Below, in pieces: positions 11,487 through 26,000 of a stretch of DNA of 64,000 nt (positions within the stretch are counted from its first letter, which is position 1; the number at the start of each line of letters is the position of its first letter). Source of the stretch: Chenopodium formosanum (taxonomy: Eukaryota > Streptophyta > Magnoliopsida > Caryophyllales > Amaranthaceae); contig CM044857.1 in the NCBI GenBank assembly GCA_024500155.1, positions 5,148,501 through 5,212,500 on the forward strand. The letters run 5' to 3'. The notes under the pieces are model-generated. The model searched no databases. It was not told the origin of the DNA and saw nothing but the letters and a program-made list of their open reading frames with translations. Position numbers and translations under genes: made by a program.

Positions 11487-11904
11487 GGTATCATTTAACT
11501 CCCGAAATCGACCCAAATGAAAACTTACCAAATTAAAAAATGATTTTTTGAAACCCCAAACCGTATTTTAGTGAACCCAAAACCGAACCGATCCGAATAA
11601 TTTTAAATTGTAAAAGAACCGAACTCAATAACGAACCGAACTAGTTCTAAATCGAACCGAAATATAACCAAACTATTGTTAACCTAAAACCATTTAAATC
11701 GGGTAAAAAACCATTAATGCCAAACCGTTTATAAGCCTTAACCTGTTTGCACCGAACTATTTACAAGTCAAACCGAATTAAAACCGCACAAAAATAAACT
11801 AAAATCAAATAGACCCGATAATAATTTGAACCGACCCGTAGATGCCTTAACTGATTTCTAACCGAACCAAAACTGAATTGTCAAACCATTTTGACAGTGC
11901 CCCT
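11487..11904. repeat. Degenerate AACCGAA-rich hAT-like remnant
   Basis: Dense AACCGAA/AACCGAACC words fill 11560-11880. The right end GACAGTGCCCCTA resembles hAT-type ends (TAGGGG...). No matching left end or 8-bp duplication was found, so the assignment is tentative. Confidence 0.45.
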
Positions 11905-12132
11905 AATAATGAATCAAGCATTTATACATAGGGCGGGCCGCACAAAGTATAAAATAATAATTTTTTTTTTTTAAATTACAAACATGCTTCAACTTTTGCA
12001 AAATTAAAGGTTGGAGGATCAAACCTTGGCCACCCCTATTTTTTGGCTCAAGGTCTGCCACTTTACAACACCAAAATAGATACTTGTATTAATAAGCTAA
12101 AATCAACTCAACTAAGTATATTTTGTGAAATA

Positions 12133-12422
12133 CTCCCTCTGTCCCAAAATAACTGATAAAGTCAAACTTTGTGCCGATGTTGATGCACTAATTTAACCTT
12201 ATTTTTACATGAGTAAATATTTTTTTTTAAAAAAAAAAAGTCGTATAAAGAAACTTTATTATCAATATGTATCTCACAACATATTTTATGATAAATTAAT
12301 ATATTATTATGTTAATAAAAAACTAAAGTTGAAGCTAATACGGAGTACTACGTAGTGTCGTAGTCTACATATATGAATATTGAAAAAAAATTCAACATGT
12401 CAATTATTTGGGACTGAGAGAG
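12133..12422. mobile_element. Stowaway-like MITE
   Basis: Starts CTCCCTCTGTCCCAAAATAA and ends TTATTTGGGACTGAGAGAG, with TA on both sides. 290 bp, non-coding. Confidence 0.8.
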
Positions 12423-12638
12423 TACAATAATCAAACAAACCCAACAATTTCATATATACACCTTGCATTTTTTTGGGCCATGGGCTGTAGGCCTACCCCT
12501 AGATCCGTCATTGTCGGTGAGACCAATACGGTGTAACTTGTCATACTGTTAAATGTTAATTGGTGATTTATTAAGGGAGCTGTTTGTTATGATTTTTCAG
12601 TTTAAAGCTTATGATTATGTTGTAGGTTGTCTTATGAA

Positions 12639-13264
12639 TAGGGATGTTAGTGGAGCGGGTCAAGTAGGAGACCCGCCCCATCCCCATCCCAATGGAGCGG
12701 GGTTGGGTCTTGGTTTGGCGGGTGGTGGGGCGGGGATGGGGATAAAAACCATATCCGCCATGGGTGATGGGGCGGGGGTGGATTTTAAGTTGTACCCACC
12801 CCATCCCCACCCCGCCCCACTTTGTACCCGCCCCATCCCCACCTCATACCCATATCGATATATCTTTATAAACATAATTATATACTTTTATACTATTTTA
12901 TAAAATAATTTATAATTACGTGAAATAAAATATTAATTATAATACCTTATACTACACTTATATTATAAACAAAAAACGTGTGTAATATTAAGAATGTTTT
13001 TTTTTTTAATTATTGTAATCCGTATTAATTATGTTGGATTGTATATTTGAGAGGCGGAGATTAGGTGGGTCTTGGATGAGGATTAGACAGGTCTTTGGTG
13101 GGGATTAGGTGGGGTGAATATCCAGTGGGGGTGGGACGGGGATGGTTTTAGAGTTCGATGGGAATGAATTTTGGACCCGCCGCGGGAATGGGGATGGGGA
13201 TGAAAATGTTAGATGGGGATGGGAAGGCCAACATTTGCCCCGCCTCGCCCCATTGACATCCCTA
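12639..13264. mobile_element. GC-rich non-autonomous hAT-like element
   Basis: Ends are TAGGGATGTTAGTGGAGCGG and the complement of CCCCATTGACATCCCTA. The 8-bp duplication CTTATGAA is perfect (12631-12638, 13265-13272). Arms are very rich in GGGGCGGGG/CCCCATCCCC words while the middle is AT-rich. Open frames across the arms are compositional artefacts. Confidence 0.9.
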
Positions 13265-13272
13265 CTTATGAA

Positions 13273-15281
13273 CTCTAGTAGTCTGCTTAATCCTATTTCT
13301 AGTAGTAATACAAATATGTGGATTGGCAATGCCAATCTGGAAAACTTGGTTGCTTGGATGTACTTTGATTTATATTAATTAATTAATTACCTTGGTTTCT
13401 AAAAAAGATTTATCATATAATCGAGGAATGACTTTATTTTTTTTTTCATTATACATAATCCGGTTGTAAAAAGTTAAGTGATCTTCATATATTGTTAAGG
13501 GGATGAATAGGTTGTTCAATAATGATTTGTTACATGTTTCATCCATAAATTAGGTAAAACTGCTGGTAGCACCTAAGACCCAATGTACTTAAAAGAGGGT
13601 ATTAATTAAACACTCCTAAAACAAAAGTTTCTCATCTTGCAATGTGGCATGCCTCTTTGAATAACACAGCTAGATTTTTACCGACCCTATATAGCATACA
13701 ACGAACCATTAATATAGAGAATTATAGAAATAAAACTCTTGCAAATTAAATTAAGTGGGGCTTAATAATATTCTCATCAATCAAGGATATGGAAGTAATA
13801 CTCCTATCCATATTGATTTAGACGTTATTTATGACTAAGAGGCTGAAAGTTTTGTCTTTGATATCGTGCCAAGATGTTGGCACATGTCGACAAGAAGTTT
13901 GATATACATATTAGTTTTTTTTTTTTTTTTTTTTTTTCTTTTTCAATGATGTTTTTAGGCCGATATGCTCGGATTATGACATTGCTCACATAATCTAATA
14001 ATCTAATTTGATTATATTTGTGAATATATTGTGATTTATTATCGATATAAAATATAGAATTATTGGTACATTCAGTACTTTATAATGCTAATTTTTTATA
14101 ATATTGGTTTGCTGATAAAGTGATAATCATATGAATTAGTAATCAAATTGTTATAAATGTTGCAAGACTAACAACTAACTAACCCTAATCTACAAGTAGT
14201 ACGTCAAGTACAAAGAAAAACAGAGGAAGTATATGTACATTGTATGACTATAGCCATAGAAGGGTGCATTCATTCTACGTACAAAAGACCTACATGAAGA
14301 ATAACAACCAACTAACCATTAATATCATGGGCCAAATTAGGGAGGTTTGTGATTTAATTTGCGAAGGCCATTATCTTTCCCTGTTCTCAATTTCCCTTTA
14401 TTACTGAATTAGTGGCAATCAAGGGCAAAACCCTACATGTGATTTTGTTGTACACGCATGAACGCAAAAAGAGGAAAGAGGATTAGTTAACCTTTTAGTG
14501 GGCTACTTGCCTACTTTAACCTAATGCAGTAATGTTCTATTAGTTTCACAATAAGTTAGAAAGGCCAAATTTACTCAAAATCTCCAATGCAAGCAAGTAT
14601 GTATGTCCAAAACTCGTCTAGTTAGTTATCTATTATCGAAGTTAAGGGCTTATTCTGATTTAATGAACTGAGCTGAACTGAACTGGTTGAAGGGTGAACT
14701 GAATATTTTATATGAAAAGAAAATTAGGAACTAAATTGAACTTATTGGAACTAAACTGAAAATAAGTTGAAGAGAACAGGTCCTAAGAAGATTGATTTCT
14801 GATTGATAGATCGAAGATATATACAAAATACATCCTATACCTAGTAAGAGAATATTCTAACAAAGTAACAATATTGTTGTTCGATTGTAAGAGGTTGATA
14901 GATAGTGAATTGTGCTACATGATTAAAATCTGTCCACATTTCTACAAGAATGATGTAGGATAAACATATTTTAGGTACAAAGATATTCCACAAAGTTGAT
15001 GTTTTGACACTTAACATTAAAACGACATGCCAATTGATGCTAGCTTATTATATTATCAACGCGAGAAAAGGGATTTCTTCTATTTTGGCTATTGGGCTGT
15101 CATTGACCAGCAAAGTTGAAAACATTATTAGATCACTCGACTGTACATACTGATAAAATACATTTCTTGTATTTTTATTGGTTTTTTTTTTCTTTTTTTT
15201 TTCAAAGATGGGAATGTTAGATCGGTACCGACCTTTACTTTATATTTCAAAAAATCGGCTTTCAGCCCTTCATAATTAATA
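13273..15281. other. Intergenic AT-rich DNA
   Basis: No coding sequence was recognised. It contains poly(T) runs (13916-13937) and a segment at 14650-14790 with repeated GAACTGAACT-like words that may be an old TIR element. Confidence 0.6.
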
Positions 15282-15409
15282 CTCCCTCTTTCCTTTTATT
15301 AAGAGTATGTATTCTATTTTGGAGTAACCGAGTAACCAACATTAATTAAGAGCCTATTTATATGTAAAGGTTGCATTTTTTTACAATATTATTCTCTTTT
15401 TATAATTTG

Positions 15410-15448
<39 letters not shown>

Positions 15449-15720
15449 GGCATCAGTTTGCAATATTTTCTCACTTTCTCAATTCTCATCAATAATATCT
15501 AACTAGTTTTTCTTTCTCTCTATCTCTAATCCCACATGCATATTTGTACTCCCAAATCTTAATAATTAGTTTTGAGAAATCTATAATTTTCTAAATTTCT
15601 GTTAAAAAAAAAAAAAAAAAAAAAGATAGGCTCTTAATTTAGTCTTAAGTTAATTTGGTCTATAATTCTGCCTTAGGCTCCCTACTCAAAAGTAAAATAA
15701 AAAAAAAAAACAAGGGGGAG
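15282..15720. mobile_element. Stowaway-like MITE carrying a second TIR insertion
   Basis: Ends CTCCCTCTTTCCTTTTATTA and ACAAGGGGGAG with flanking TA. Inside it is another unit, 15350-15633, bounded by GAGCCTAT and ATAGGCTC with TTAA on both sides. It also contains long poly(T) and poly(A) runs. The inner unit's superfamily is uncertain. Confidence 0.65.
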
Positions 15721-15951
15721 TACACTGTTATTTGAATATAACTTGATTACAAAATAAGTGAGTAATATTTTTTTTAAGTAAAGAGAATGATCCTGACTAG
15801 AACTCTAAGATTGAAAGTAGTGAGTCACGTTTTACATGGTTTTCTTATATTTGTTGTTGAATAGTCATTTTTTTTTTATGTTTTGCAGTTTTGGTAAGCT
15901 TTGGTCCACTATTAAATACAAAAATATGGAATATAAATAATTTTTCTCTAA

Positions 15952-16259
15952 GAGCTACTCCAATGGTTGCTTTTGGGAACTAGCTTGCATTTTTAATAAT
16001 TTTTAAGCAAATAGACAAATCATTGGAAGATAATTCAATAATTAACTTGGCCAAGCAAATTAGCTTAGAAGTTTTTTTTCTTTTTTGAAAGAAAATTAGC
16101 TTAGAAGTTAATTGTCTCTAATAAAATATCAATTATTTTAAAATAAAATTGAAAAAACTAAATGACAATTAGCTTAACCATTGTTGTATAAATTAGCTAG
16201 AAGGAAGAATAGTTTTGCAATCCTAGATGGCATGACAAGCTAATCTATTGGAGTTGCTC
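15952..16259. mobile_element. Tourist-like (PIF/Harbinger) MITE
   Basis: Ends GAGCTACTCCAATGG and CTATTGGAGTTGCTC, with the 3-bp duplication TAA on both sides (15949-15951, 16260-16262). 308 bp, no coding. Confidence 0.8.
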
Positions 16260-16262
16260 TAA

Positions 16263-17362
16263 AAAGATTCAACTTCTTAATTTTCTCCCTAATTCCAAAT
16301 GAGGAAAAACATAAGGGGGAAGTAGAGAATAATATATCCCAATTTACTTTTTACTGGCACATAATTTAAGTGAAAATTTAATGTTTAATTATGGAAAATT
16401 ATTAATTATTATTTTACTGAAAAACTAGGCCTGAAAGATGGTAGTGAAATATTATTTTATTGAAAAAATAATGAGATAAGAGATAGTAGAGTACTTTTTT
16501 ATTTTATTTTTTTAATGAATGTGAGAGAAAGTGAAATTCTTTTGGACAAATGTAACACACGTACAACTTATTTTTCTCCTTAGTGAATGTGAGAGCTTTT
16601 ATAAATTCCCAACTATGAATTCACAATCTCAACCCCACTCTCAAATCCTCAAATTCTCATTCCTACATACCAAATGCCCATAAAGTTGGTATAATGTTTT
16701 AATTTGGAAATGGGCTCAATTACAATCAGACTGAATGGCGTAATTATAGTTTGGAAGCGGAAAGAAGGTTCGTAGGGTTAGAAAATGACACACTTTGATG
16801 GATGACCCTTAAGTAATAAAGTGATAATTACTTGACTGACTTGAAAACAAGTTCATAAAACAAAGTATATTTATTAGAAATATTGAATTTCTTTGAGGAC
16901 CACCAATTCCCAATTAAAGAAGTAACTTTTCTCATATTTTAAAATAAAAAGAATTATTACAAATAATGGTATGGGATTCGACCAATCAAAGGTAAATTAA
17001 CATATTGTAACTGAGGTCTGAGGGAAGCAATGGTGTCAAACAATGAAGGCAATAGTATCAGACTATCAGGCATATGTAATCCAACAGAACAATAACACAA
17101 CCATATCAGGGCAAAACACAGAAGTGTATAGATTATAAAATAAACATTTGAATATCTGTTTTGACACAACAGTGATAACACCCTGGATCAGCTCTTCAAA
17201 AAACCAAAATAAGGAAACCGAAACTCATATACAAACTCAGTCAGATGGATAGAGGAAGAGGATATCACAACTAAAAGTTATTCGTTAATTATTGAGTGCT
17301 TAGCCAATGAATATATTGAACAAGATACAGGACATCGTAAGAGAAATGGAGGTGATGTGATA
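16263..17362. other. 3' flank and probable 3' UTR of FREE1
   Basis: AT-rich DNA downstream of the minus-strand FREE1 stop. The untranslated tail probably occupies the 200-400 bp below 17362; no convincing polyadenylation signal was fixed. No other gene is seen. Confidence 0.55.
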
Positions 17363-20300
17363 TTAATGAGCACTCACGAGGAATGGATGCTGACAAACCC
17401 CACACTCAATGGTTTCAGAACCGGAGGATGGTACTTGGACCTGTGTTGAAAAGGGAAGAGGATGCAATTTAATTAGGTCAGAGCTTCAGTTAAAATTTTC
17501 TGAAAGAAAACGATGCAAAGCTTACGAACAAACCTGCAAATGAACAGTGCATGTAGGACAAGCAACTTCTCTCATTCGCTTACCAGAACTTTCTAACTTT
17601 GTACCTGCATACATTACTCTAGTCAGTGTTACATCTTTTTAGGGAGCTAACCATTCTATCCCACTTTCATTTGATAACAATCCTGAAGCAAAATATTGGA
17701 CATTATTTTTCCAAGCATTCATAAGCAAGAAACAATGATTACCTGATGAAATTCTCAGGTTTTTTTCCATTTCCTCCTGCAATAAATCATAAAACGAGAA
17801 GGAAAAAAATTACATATATTAAAAGAAAATGGCACAAACTACAATTAGATGAATGCTCTACATTCACCAATATTAGAAAAAAAAATAATCATTTGATGTT
17901 CACATATACACCCCACCTATATAATTACATATATTAAAAAAATAATCATTTGATGTTCACATATAAGTAATTCCAATCTATATAATTTTTCATCTGTTAT
18001 TTGTCGAAGATTCTCCTCAAAAGTCAGAACAACTACAGTCCCCTCACAAACCCTGCCTTTGGCCTTTCAAAAATTAACAAAAGAAACAAGTTTGCCAAAT
18101 GTGATGTCTTTAGAATGAACCCCACCTACACACACACTAAGAAACCCAACAAAACTACTTATAAAACTAATCTATACCATTCCAAAACCCAAGCAAAGAA
18201 ATGCAACCACGCCATGTGTCACCCCCTATTTAAAGATGACATGGCGTCACATCCCCAGCAACACAAGTTTAGTCCTCCCTTCACATTATAAAAGATGTCT
18301 ATCGAGATTTTAAGCCCACACTCTCCCAATTGAAGAAAAAGTTACATGATAAATTAAAAACTAATATAATATATTACCTGAAGCTTCTTGGCAAGGTCTT
18401 CATGACTCTGCAAAGAGACTGGTCTGCTAGCTGCTTCCTTTGCCATACTAAGCCTCTGAGTGACATGTGCCTGAATCATGAGAAGAAATTATTACATTCC
18501 TAATCCTATGGTGTAGTATGGTGAACCTTTTTATATAATCAAACCTACTACACACAGCTTACTCTCACGATATTATCCATAAATCAATGTTCATATTGGA
18601 GTAATAATGTGTTTATCATCACGAGTGAACTTTAGATCATATCCTAGAAATCCATGGCAGTGAGCTATGAAGACATGATGTGTTGCATTCTACCACTACT
18701 CATACATTACATTACCTGGACTTGTCTTCCACAGCAAAATGCCGGTGTCTGTCCGTAAATTTTAAGACACAAGTTTATATTTATTTAGACCAGTAACTTA
18801 ATTTTTCACAAATATAAAAAGGCAGGTTCCACCTTGAAAAGCCTGGTACATGCCAACAAGTCTAAGAAACAATGTTGAATGCCCAAATCACACAAAGAAA
18901 GTACCAAGGAAAAATGGGGAATAGCAAGTTCCTTTCAACCATTAACTGCAAAGTAGATCCTCAAGCAACTTACATGAACAGTAAAAGTCCCGGTGAACAA
19001 TAAGTAACGTGATCAAAAGACATGAAAAGAAGATAAACCAAGAACAGGACAAGCAATCATTACAATTCCTACCACACATAACTTGCAAGTATCAGGGAAT
19101 AGTCAAAATTAGCCAATAAAATGCATACCATGCATCGATCACACACACGAACTGCTTGAGCATTGTCTTCCAAATTGAGGGGAGTTCTACCCTGAGTACA
19201 CTTGTCACAGAATACGTCTCCACAATTTCGACAGTGATGCTAGACAAGGAAACCACAAGTCAGTCAAAATCCACCATTTTATTTTCAACTAATAGGCATG
19301 CCAAGTAACAGAAGAAACCACAATCCTCAAAAATTGGTAAATAACATACCCTACGGTTGAAGGCACTAAAATCTCCTCCACAACCTGTGCACTTGGATAC
19401 AGCTTCATCAGGAACCTAACATAACGTGCAAATAAACAACTATAAGATAAAAGACCTCTCAAAATAAACAATATACAGATATAGTATATATTAATACAAA
19501 AGGAATAAGGAGCCAGCAATGCTACCATTGCCTTTTGCTTTTACCATTTTACAATTTATTCATTTCATTAAAAATAAGTTGACCATGCAACAACCTTACT
19601 AGCAAGTATATACCAGCATGCCACAATATCATGCAGACAAATCAGCACACATTTCAAGAGGGGGTCCGATTGCAATACAACAAAAACTGGCCACATAAAA
19701 TGGCAAGAATAAGTGACAGAATATAAGTAGACTTTAACATACATCATGCCATCATAACTACTACTCCATTATATTAATATCTACTTAGTACATAGGAATC
19801 AATTAAATAAATATTGAAAGCACCAGTATTAACTCATTTAAGAATAAGTATCCAAATTAAAATGCTATTAATTACTTTCTGACTGAAAGCCCTCCAGCAA
19901 CAGATAAGTCCTGAAAATTAAGGTGTACAGCATAATGGATAGCCATACTCTTTACCATTTCACATGTACACTACATCCCAAATAAATATAAAGAAATAAA
20001 TCAATAAATCATGTATATTCAACTATTCAAGAATATCCTGCCAACCATAACTTTTTGGCTAAAGCGTCAAAAAGGACATAATTTCAGCTTAAACAGCAGT
20101 AGATACACCCTTCGGCATTTAAAGATAACAGATATTACAGTGATAAGAAAGACGGGGGAAATCATTACCCAATGATCTTTCTCTTCATTGACTGGTTTTA
20201 GCTTGTTCATCCAGTCAGCAAAACCTTTCTTCTTCTCTGCAGACTGATCCAGGGCTTTGGGTGGTTCAGAAGACCTGATCCTCCCACCCATCTCCTTGAA

Positions 20301-23051
20301 CTGCAATTGAACACAGAAATATTCAAAAATACATACACCATCCTCAAAATAATACATAAATCATCAATTCATCACACCAATGTATAATCCTAAAGAAATA
20401 ATATATGAATAGGTGCAACACAGCTTTGCAGGGAATCTGTGATATACTACCATACTAAACCACTATCCCCAATGCATCTAGAGGCTACAGCCTAAGGCAG
20501 GGTTCAGTAAATTATAAATGAAACTTCTATCAGCATCATCCCTGCACCTGCAAAGAGGTTGCTAATAGTTGATCCTTGATCAGAATAGCCGAAAGATTTG
20601 AAGTCCTTTCTCCACAAAATAAAGGCAAACCCATTCTAGCAACAACATTTTCTATCAAATGGAAAATTCAAACCATGACATTGCATAGTTCAATAATATT
20701 TATTTTTATAACTCAGTCTCTGAGTCTCACACTAGCAAAGAAAGATGGCTGCGCTTAGAGCAAGAACAACTACTAAAGACATGGAGTATGCAGCTAACAT
20801 AAACATATCAATGTGGAATGAGAAAATTAATTGTTGAGGCTGATCTTTAGCACCAAAATTTCCTGACTAAACTTATCTAAAACCTGAGGTTCCTTAATCT
20901 AGCTCCTAAAAAAGTTTTCCAAACCACCAAGGTGTGAATGCAAAATCTAAAAACCACAGTCAATTCTCAATCAGGAGCCTTGCCTCATGACAATCAAAGT
21001 AACCAGCTACATCCTATCATCTTCATTTTCTCTCATTGTGCACGCAACCACTCAAGTCTTTGACTCCATGTTGCCACAATGTGTGTCAATGGAATGTAAA
21101 GATGGTCAAAATTAGAAGGAAGAAAGTAATTTTCAAAATCATTTGGTCTACTATATACAATTGACACAATTAAAGAAGTACCATGTACTTTTTCCCTTAA
21201 AATTATGTATCATAGTGCAAATATTAAAATTTGGAAAGAAGAGAATGAGCGATAATCCAGCAAGCAAAGTTGACAAGGTCAACTGGTCAAATGATTTTAC
21301 AGCAAGCAAAGTTGACAAGGTTTTACAATTTCCTCTACAAGGAGGTAGCATTATACCAGTTTTCTATTCATAAGAAATTTGCTTCTTTTAGTCAGGATTA
21401 AGCCTATTCAACAGGATGGACCCCAATTGCATCCCTGGTCTAAACGGACTATAACCAAGTCAGACCTAACCCACTATGTTAATGGGGCAAGCCCTAACCA
21501 GATCAAAACTTCATAATTTAGAAGGGAGCAAAGGCTATTAATAGGTCAATCCTCCCCCTGTCAGGCTGTCACACCTCAAGCAAACTAACAATTGACCCGA
21601 GTAATGCTCCAGATTGTTGTGTCACACATTCTCTCTAGAGACAAAACAACTACTAATGAGCTTGAAACCATAATAAACGTTCGGATATGTTGGATGGTCC
21701 TTAGAAGTATCTCCCTGGGCAAGAAAAAAATCTATTGGAAGGGAATCAATAAAGATCAAAAGTCAACCACCAAGCACTGACATGTGCCCAAGTTCTCAAA
21801 ATTTCAGGGATCAAAAGTAAGAAAGAGATAAGACATCAATTTCAGAGATTCATAAGTTCTTAGATCTTTTTTTCCTTAAAGGTTTGAGGTGAGAGAATGG
21901 AAAGCAACTCTGAAGAGATTTTACCATTGTATATGCCCTATATCACACAAAGTTGCACATATGATGATGGGAGCCTAGTGGTCAGCTTTCCTACCCTTTG
22001 TACAAATTTTCAGCGGAAAACCACGAGAACACAAACTTTCATTACTATATCTTCTCATTCTTCCACTTCCCATGGTTAAGGATGTGGGCTGACGAGTAAT
22101 TTCACCTAACATAGGAAGCTTCACTTTCACATGCTCTTATCTTCCGAAAGTTACGTCTCAAAATCAAGCGTAGGCACAGATAAATCTCTAAAATTTAGGA
22201 TAGACTGAATTTTGCCACTTTAAAGCTACTTTCAAGTGAGTTTCACTCTTCATTTTATCTTACATGCTCATATCACTCCAACAAGGGTATGTAAAAATAA
22301 GTGAAAAGAAGATAATGTTATGTTATATATGCTCACAAATACAATTAAAAAGATAATTTCAACAAGAACTTACAAACTCCTCAAAATATTAATGCATTTG
22401 TAACATAAAAGACAGATGCAAAAGTCTTTCAGTCAGGAAATATGTTTCACGGATTTTGTGTCTCCAGTTCTCCACTCCTTACATTCAAAATTATGTACAC
22501 TGATGTGTCTTGACACTAGGATAAATATTTATACCTGAAGCTTGTACCCAAATCTAAGTAACATAACTTAAAAGAAGGGGGGAAGGGGTGAATATACATA
22601 TTGCTTATTGCTTACGGAAACAAACCTGCACAGTAGCAGCTGTCACTGTGTCCAAAAGTGTATTTGTAGTATAGCTATTGGACTGCAGTCTAATACGTCT
22701 AGGCTCAATATCAACAGGAGCCTTGGACCAGAATGCAAATGTAGATGAATCATATTGCTACACATGAAAACAAAACAGAAAATACAAATGAGTTCATAAA
22801 CAATTACAAAATAAATATGGAAATTTTGAGTTTCACTCAGCTTACATCACATCTTGTCACAGTCTCAAGTGGATATATCCTCAAAGTACGACTCGTGTTA
22901 GGATCAAGCATTCGTATCCCATCCAAGCCAACCTGAGAATGGAAGCAACAAAATCTAATATAATTACTCCATAACAAGCCAAAAGCAAGAGTCCACCACA
23001 AGTGTAAGCACAAGACACAAAATATATCAAATGGATTGTTATAAGGCAGGG

Positions 23052-23091
<40 letters not shown>

Positions 23092-26000
23092 TACTTTTGG
23101 TATCCACAGGCAACTTTCAAAAGATTATAAGAAACATGATGTTTACTAATTATCAATTATATACCCTACAAAATTATAAACATCATAAGAAAATACTGAA
23201 AAGGCAAACGAATAAGTTTTATCACCATCCAAAGAGGCACACATCTGCCTTCTATACACCAATTTTTCCATAGTAAATTTAACCTTTATCACCAAGATTG
23301 TGCCTTGAGCTTTTTAAAACGTTGGGTAAGAGTAGGGTAAGTTACTTACAATAATGCATCAAGAATGAGCTGGGGCCTGCCTGGGGGTACAAAAGGATTC
23401 AAATGAGTGCTTTTTTGTTTTTAATTTTTAATAGTTTTTTTTGTGCTATGGCTGAAAAAACCTGTAATATTTGTATGCCTTGATTGAAATAATGCATCAT
23501 GTACAAGGCCAATATTTATTCATCTCTTTTGTTTGAGAGAATTAGCCCCACCCTTATGCCATATTATAATTTCCATACCTATTTAAACCTCAATTCTTGA
23601 AAGAGTATAGAGGATAGTAAAAGGTTTAAAGACACCAATATGATGAAAGGAGAGATGGAGTGAGATGGGATAAGGTCTCAAGTTATGAGGAGAGAAATAG
23701 AGAAAAATCTTGACCAAATAAGGAATGTTGAATTAAATCCCAAGTCCTAAATAAACTAAATTGGAAAGTGTTACATTCTTACAAGAATAAGCATATTGTA
23801 ACTGTCTAATACCCACTTAGAAAAAGAAAGTGTTTCACAAAGCATATAGATTTATCAGCCATATTGACAAGAATGACAATCCTTACGCCATTTAATATAG
23901 CAAGCCCTAGTTTCTCACCAACAAGATGGCAAAGCTCCAACTTAACACGCACTTCTAGAGTGCCACTTTGGAAAAACATGCACAACCCATTCTACACATC
24001 AGATTACAGTGAAAGCGCATCTTTCTGGAACTTTTACCAAGAAAAAAAATCAAGTACTTGAGGTTTTTCAAGATTTAAAATGCCAAATAATCCAAAATTC
24101 TTCTAAAGATCAACCAGAGTATTCTCTCCAAACATGATTGTTAGGGTTTGTTTGGCATTGTTTTTTGTTTTCAGTTTTCTACTTTTAAAACAAAAAACCA
24201 AAAAAAGGAAACAAGAAAAAGGTATTTTTACTTTTTTGTTGTCGGTTTTCAAAATTATCATGATTTTAATAAGTTTGATTAATTTTTGATTCATTATATG
24301 ACATACTACTTCTGTTTCATATTATTTGCAACGATTAAACATTTTTCCTCTCTACTTTATATCAAATTGTTGCAAATAATATGAAATGGAGGTAGTATAT
24401 CATATAATTTGAAAAACAAAAAACCAAAAAAAAACAGTGATACCAAACGGACCCTAAACTTCTCGCCAAGATTTTTTTATTTCCTGGACCAAGGGTACAT
24501 TTCATGAGATGCAATAGAAGATACACGTAGCACTCCAGCTCTACTCATTACCTCATATAGATCTCAATCAACCATCATTACTATTGTCTTACAAGCATTT
24601 TGGAAAAAACTGAAGAAAGTCTGACCATCAACAAAAAACATGTTTCCTAGTTTCCACTAGCATACATAGTTGATATTCACTGCAATAGCAGGCTATGTTG
24701 AACAAACAAAGCTCTTCCACAATTTACTTTGTAAAGCATTTAACAACAAATTCAATCCAGTAACCACAAACTACTAAGGAAGCTAACATAGTTTCACTCA
24801 TTCCCTGTCAATCTGTCATATCAGTCAAAATTTATAACATTCCTTCTCTTCTAGACACTTCAATCAAACTAACAGCTCACCTCACCACCAGTCCACCTTT
24901 CCTACAAACCACAATCAACTAAACTTAGTTTCCTAGGCAACTCACTCAAAAGTCAAAACCCACTAAAAATATGAATTCAAGACCATCATCATCTGTTCAA
25001 AGAATTTCTAATCACAATAACTTTTACTACTTGTATTATAAATTATAATACTTGTTCTAGAATTAAGCAAGGGATGATAAATTTAAGCTCACGAAGTTTA
25101 CACAGACACCCAAATCCAATAAATACAACAGCAACAACATTAACATTAACAGAACAAAATGCATACAAACAACAGCAAGAAATAGCATACCATACAGAGA
25201 ACATCCATGACACTCTGACCACCACTTTCAGGCAAGAGCTTGACCCTGAACTTCTGAACTCCCCCCTTAGAATCAGAATTCGACTCTGCCTTCGGCACCG
25301 CCCTAACAACCTTCAAAGAGCTAGGCTTTTCCTTCTCCTTCTTTGAGGAACCAGAAGGGAAGCTAATAGCCCTCCCATAATCATCAAACAACCCAGACCA
25401 ATTAGACGATTTCGACCCGGTCCCTCGAGCACCATATGGCTCCGATTTCCCCTGATAAGCATACGCCCCATCATCCTTATAATCATGCCCACCTCCCGAA
25501 CTAGACCTACTTCCCCCAAAACTCCCATACCCACTTAAATTCTCATCATAATACCCCGCTCCATAATCAAATTTCGCACTATTATCATACGATTTCTCAT
25601 AATAACTACAATTAGCGTTTAAATTAGGGGGGTTAGGGTAATTTTGAGGCGGAGGAGGAGGGGGGTTAGGGTAATTTTGAGGGGGAGCTGATTGATGAGG
25701 ATCATAGGGTGGATAATACGGCGTCGTAGCAGGAGGATACTGCAATTGGGCCGGCGGAGGAGGAGGGTAAGCCCCATATGATTCAGGCCCAACAGAAGGC
25801 GTCGGCGTCGGAGCCGGCGGCGGTGGAGGAGCGTAGTGGGGTTGAGGAGGAGGAGCAGTAGGATCGGAAGAATGAGGAAAAGGAGGGTAATTCTGGGAAT
25901 ACGAGGAGGAGTAATCGGCGGCGGAGTAAGAGTTGGGGGCAGAGAAAGGTGGTGCAGAGGCGTAGGAAGGTGGTTGAGGCGGCGGAGGAGAAGGGAGAGA

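Noticed and set aside
12553..13378. Open frames of 70-116 codons on both strands
   Set aside because: They run through the GC-rich arms of a hAT element with perfect 8-bp duplications; composition explains them.
14640..14800. TIR element with GAACTGAACT words
   Set aside because: Ends and a target duplication could not be defined.
19289..22936. Several short ORFs within FREE1
   Set aside because: They are intronic or antisense; the exon chain accounts for the coding sequence.
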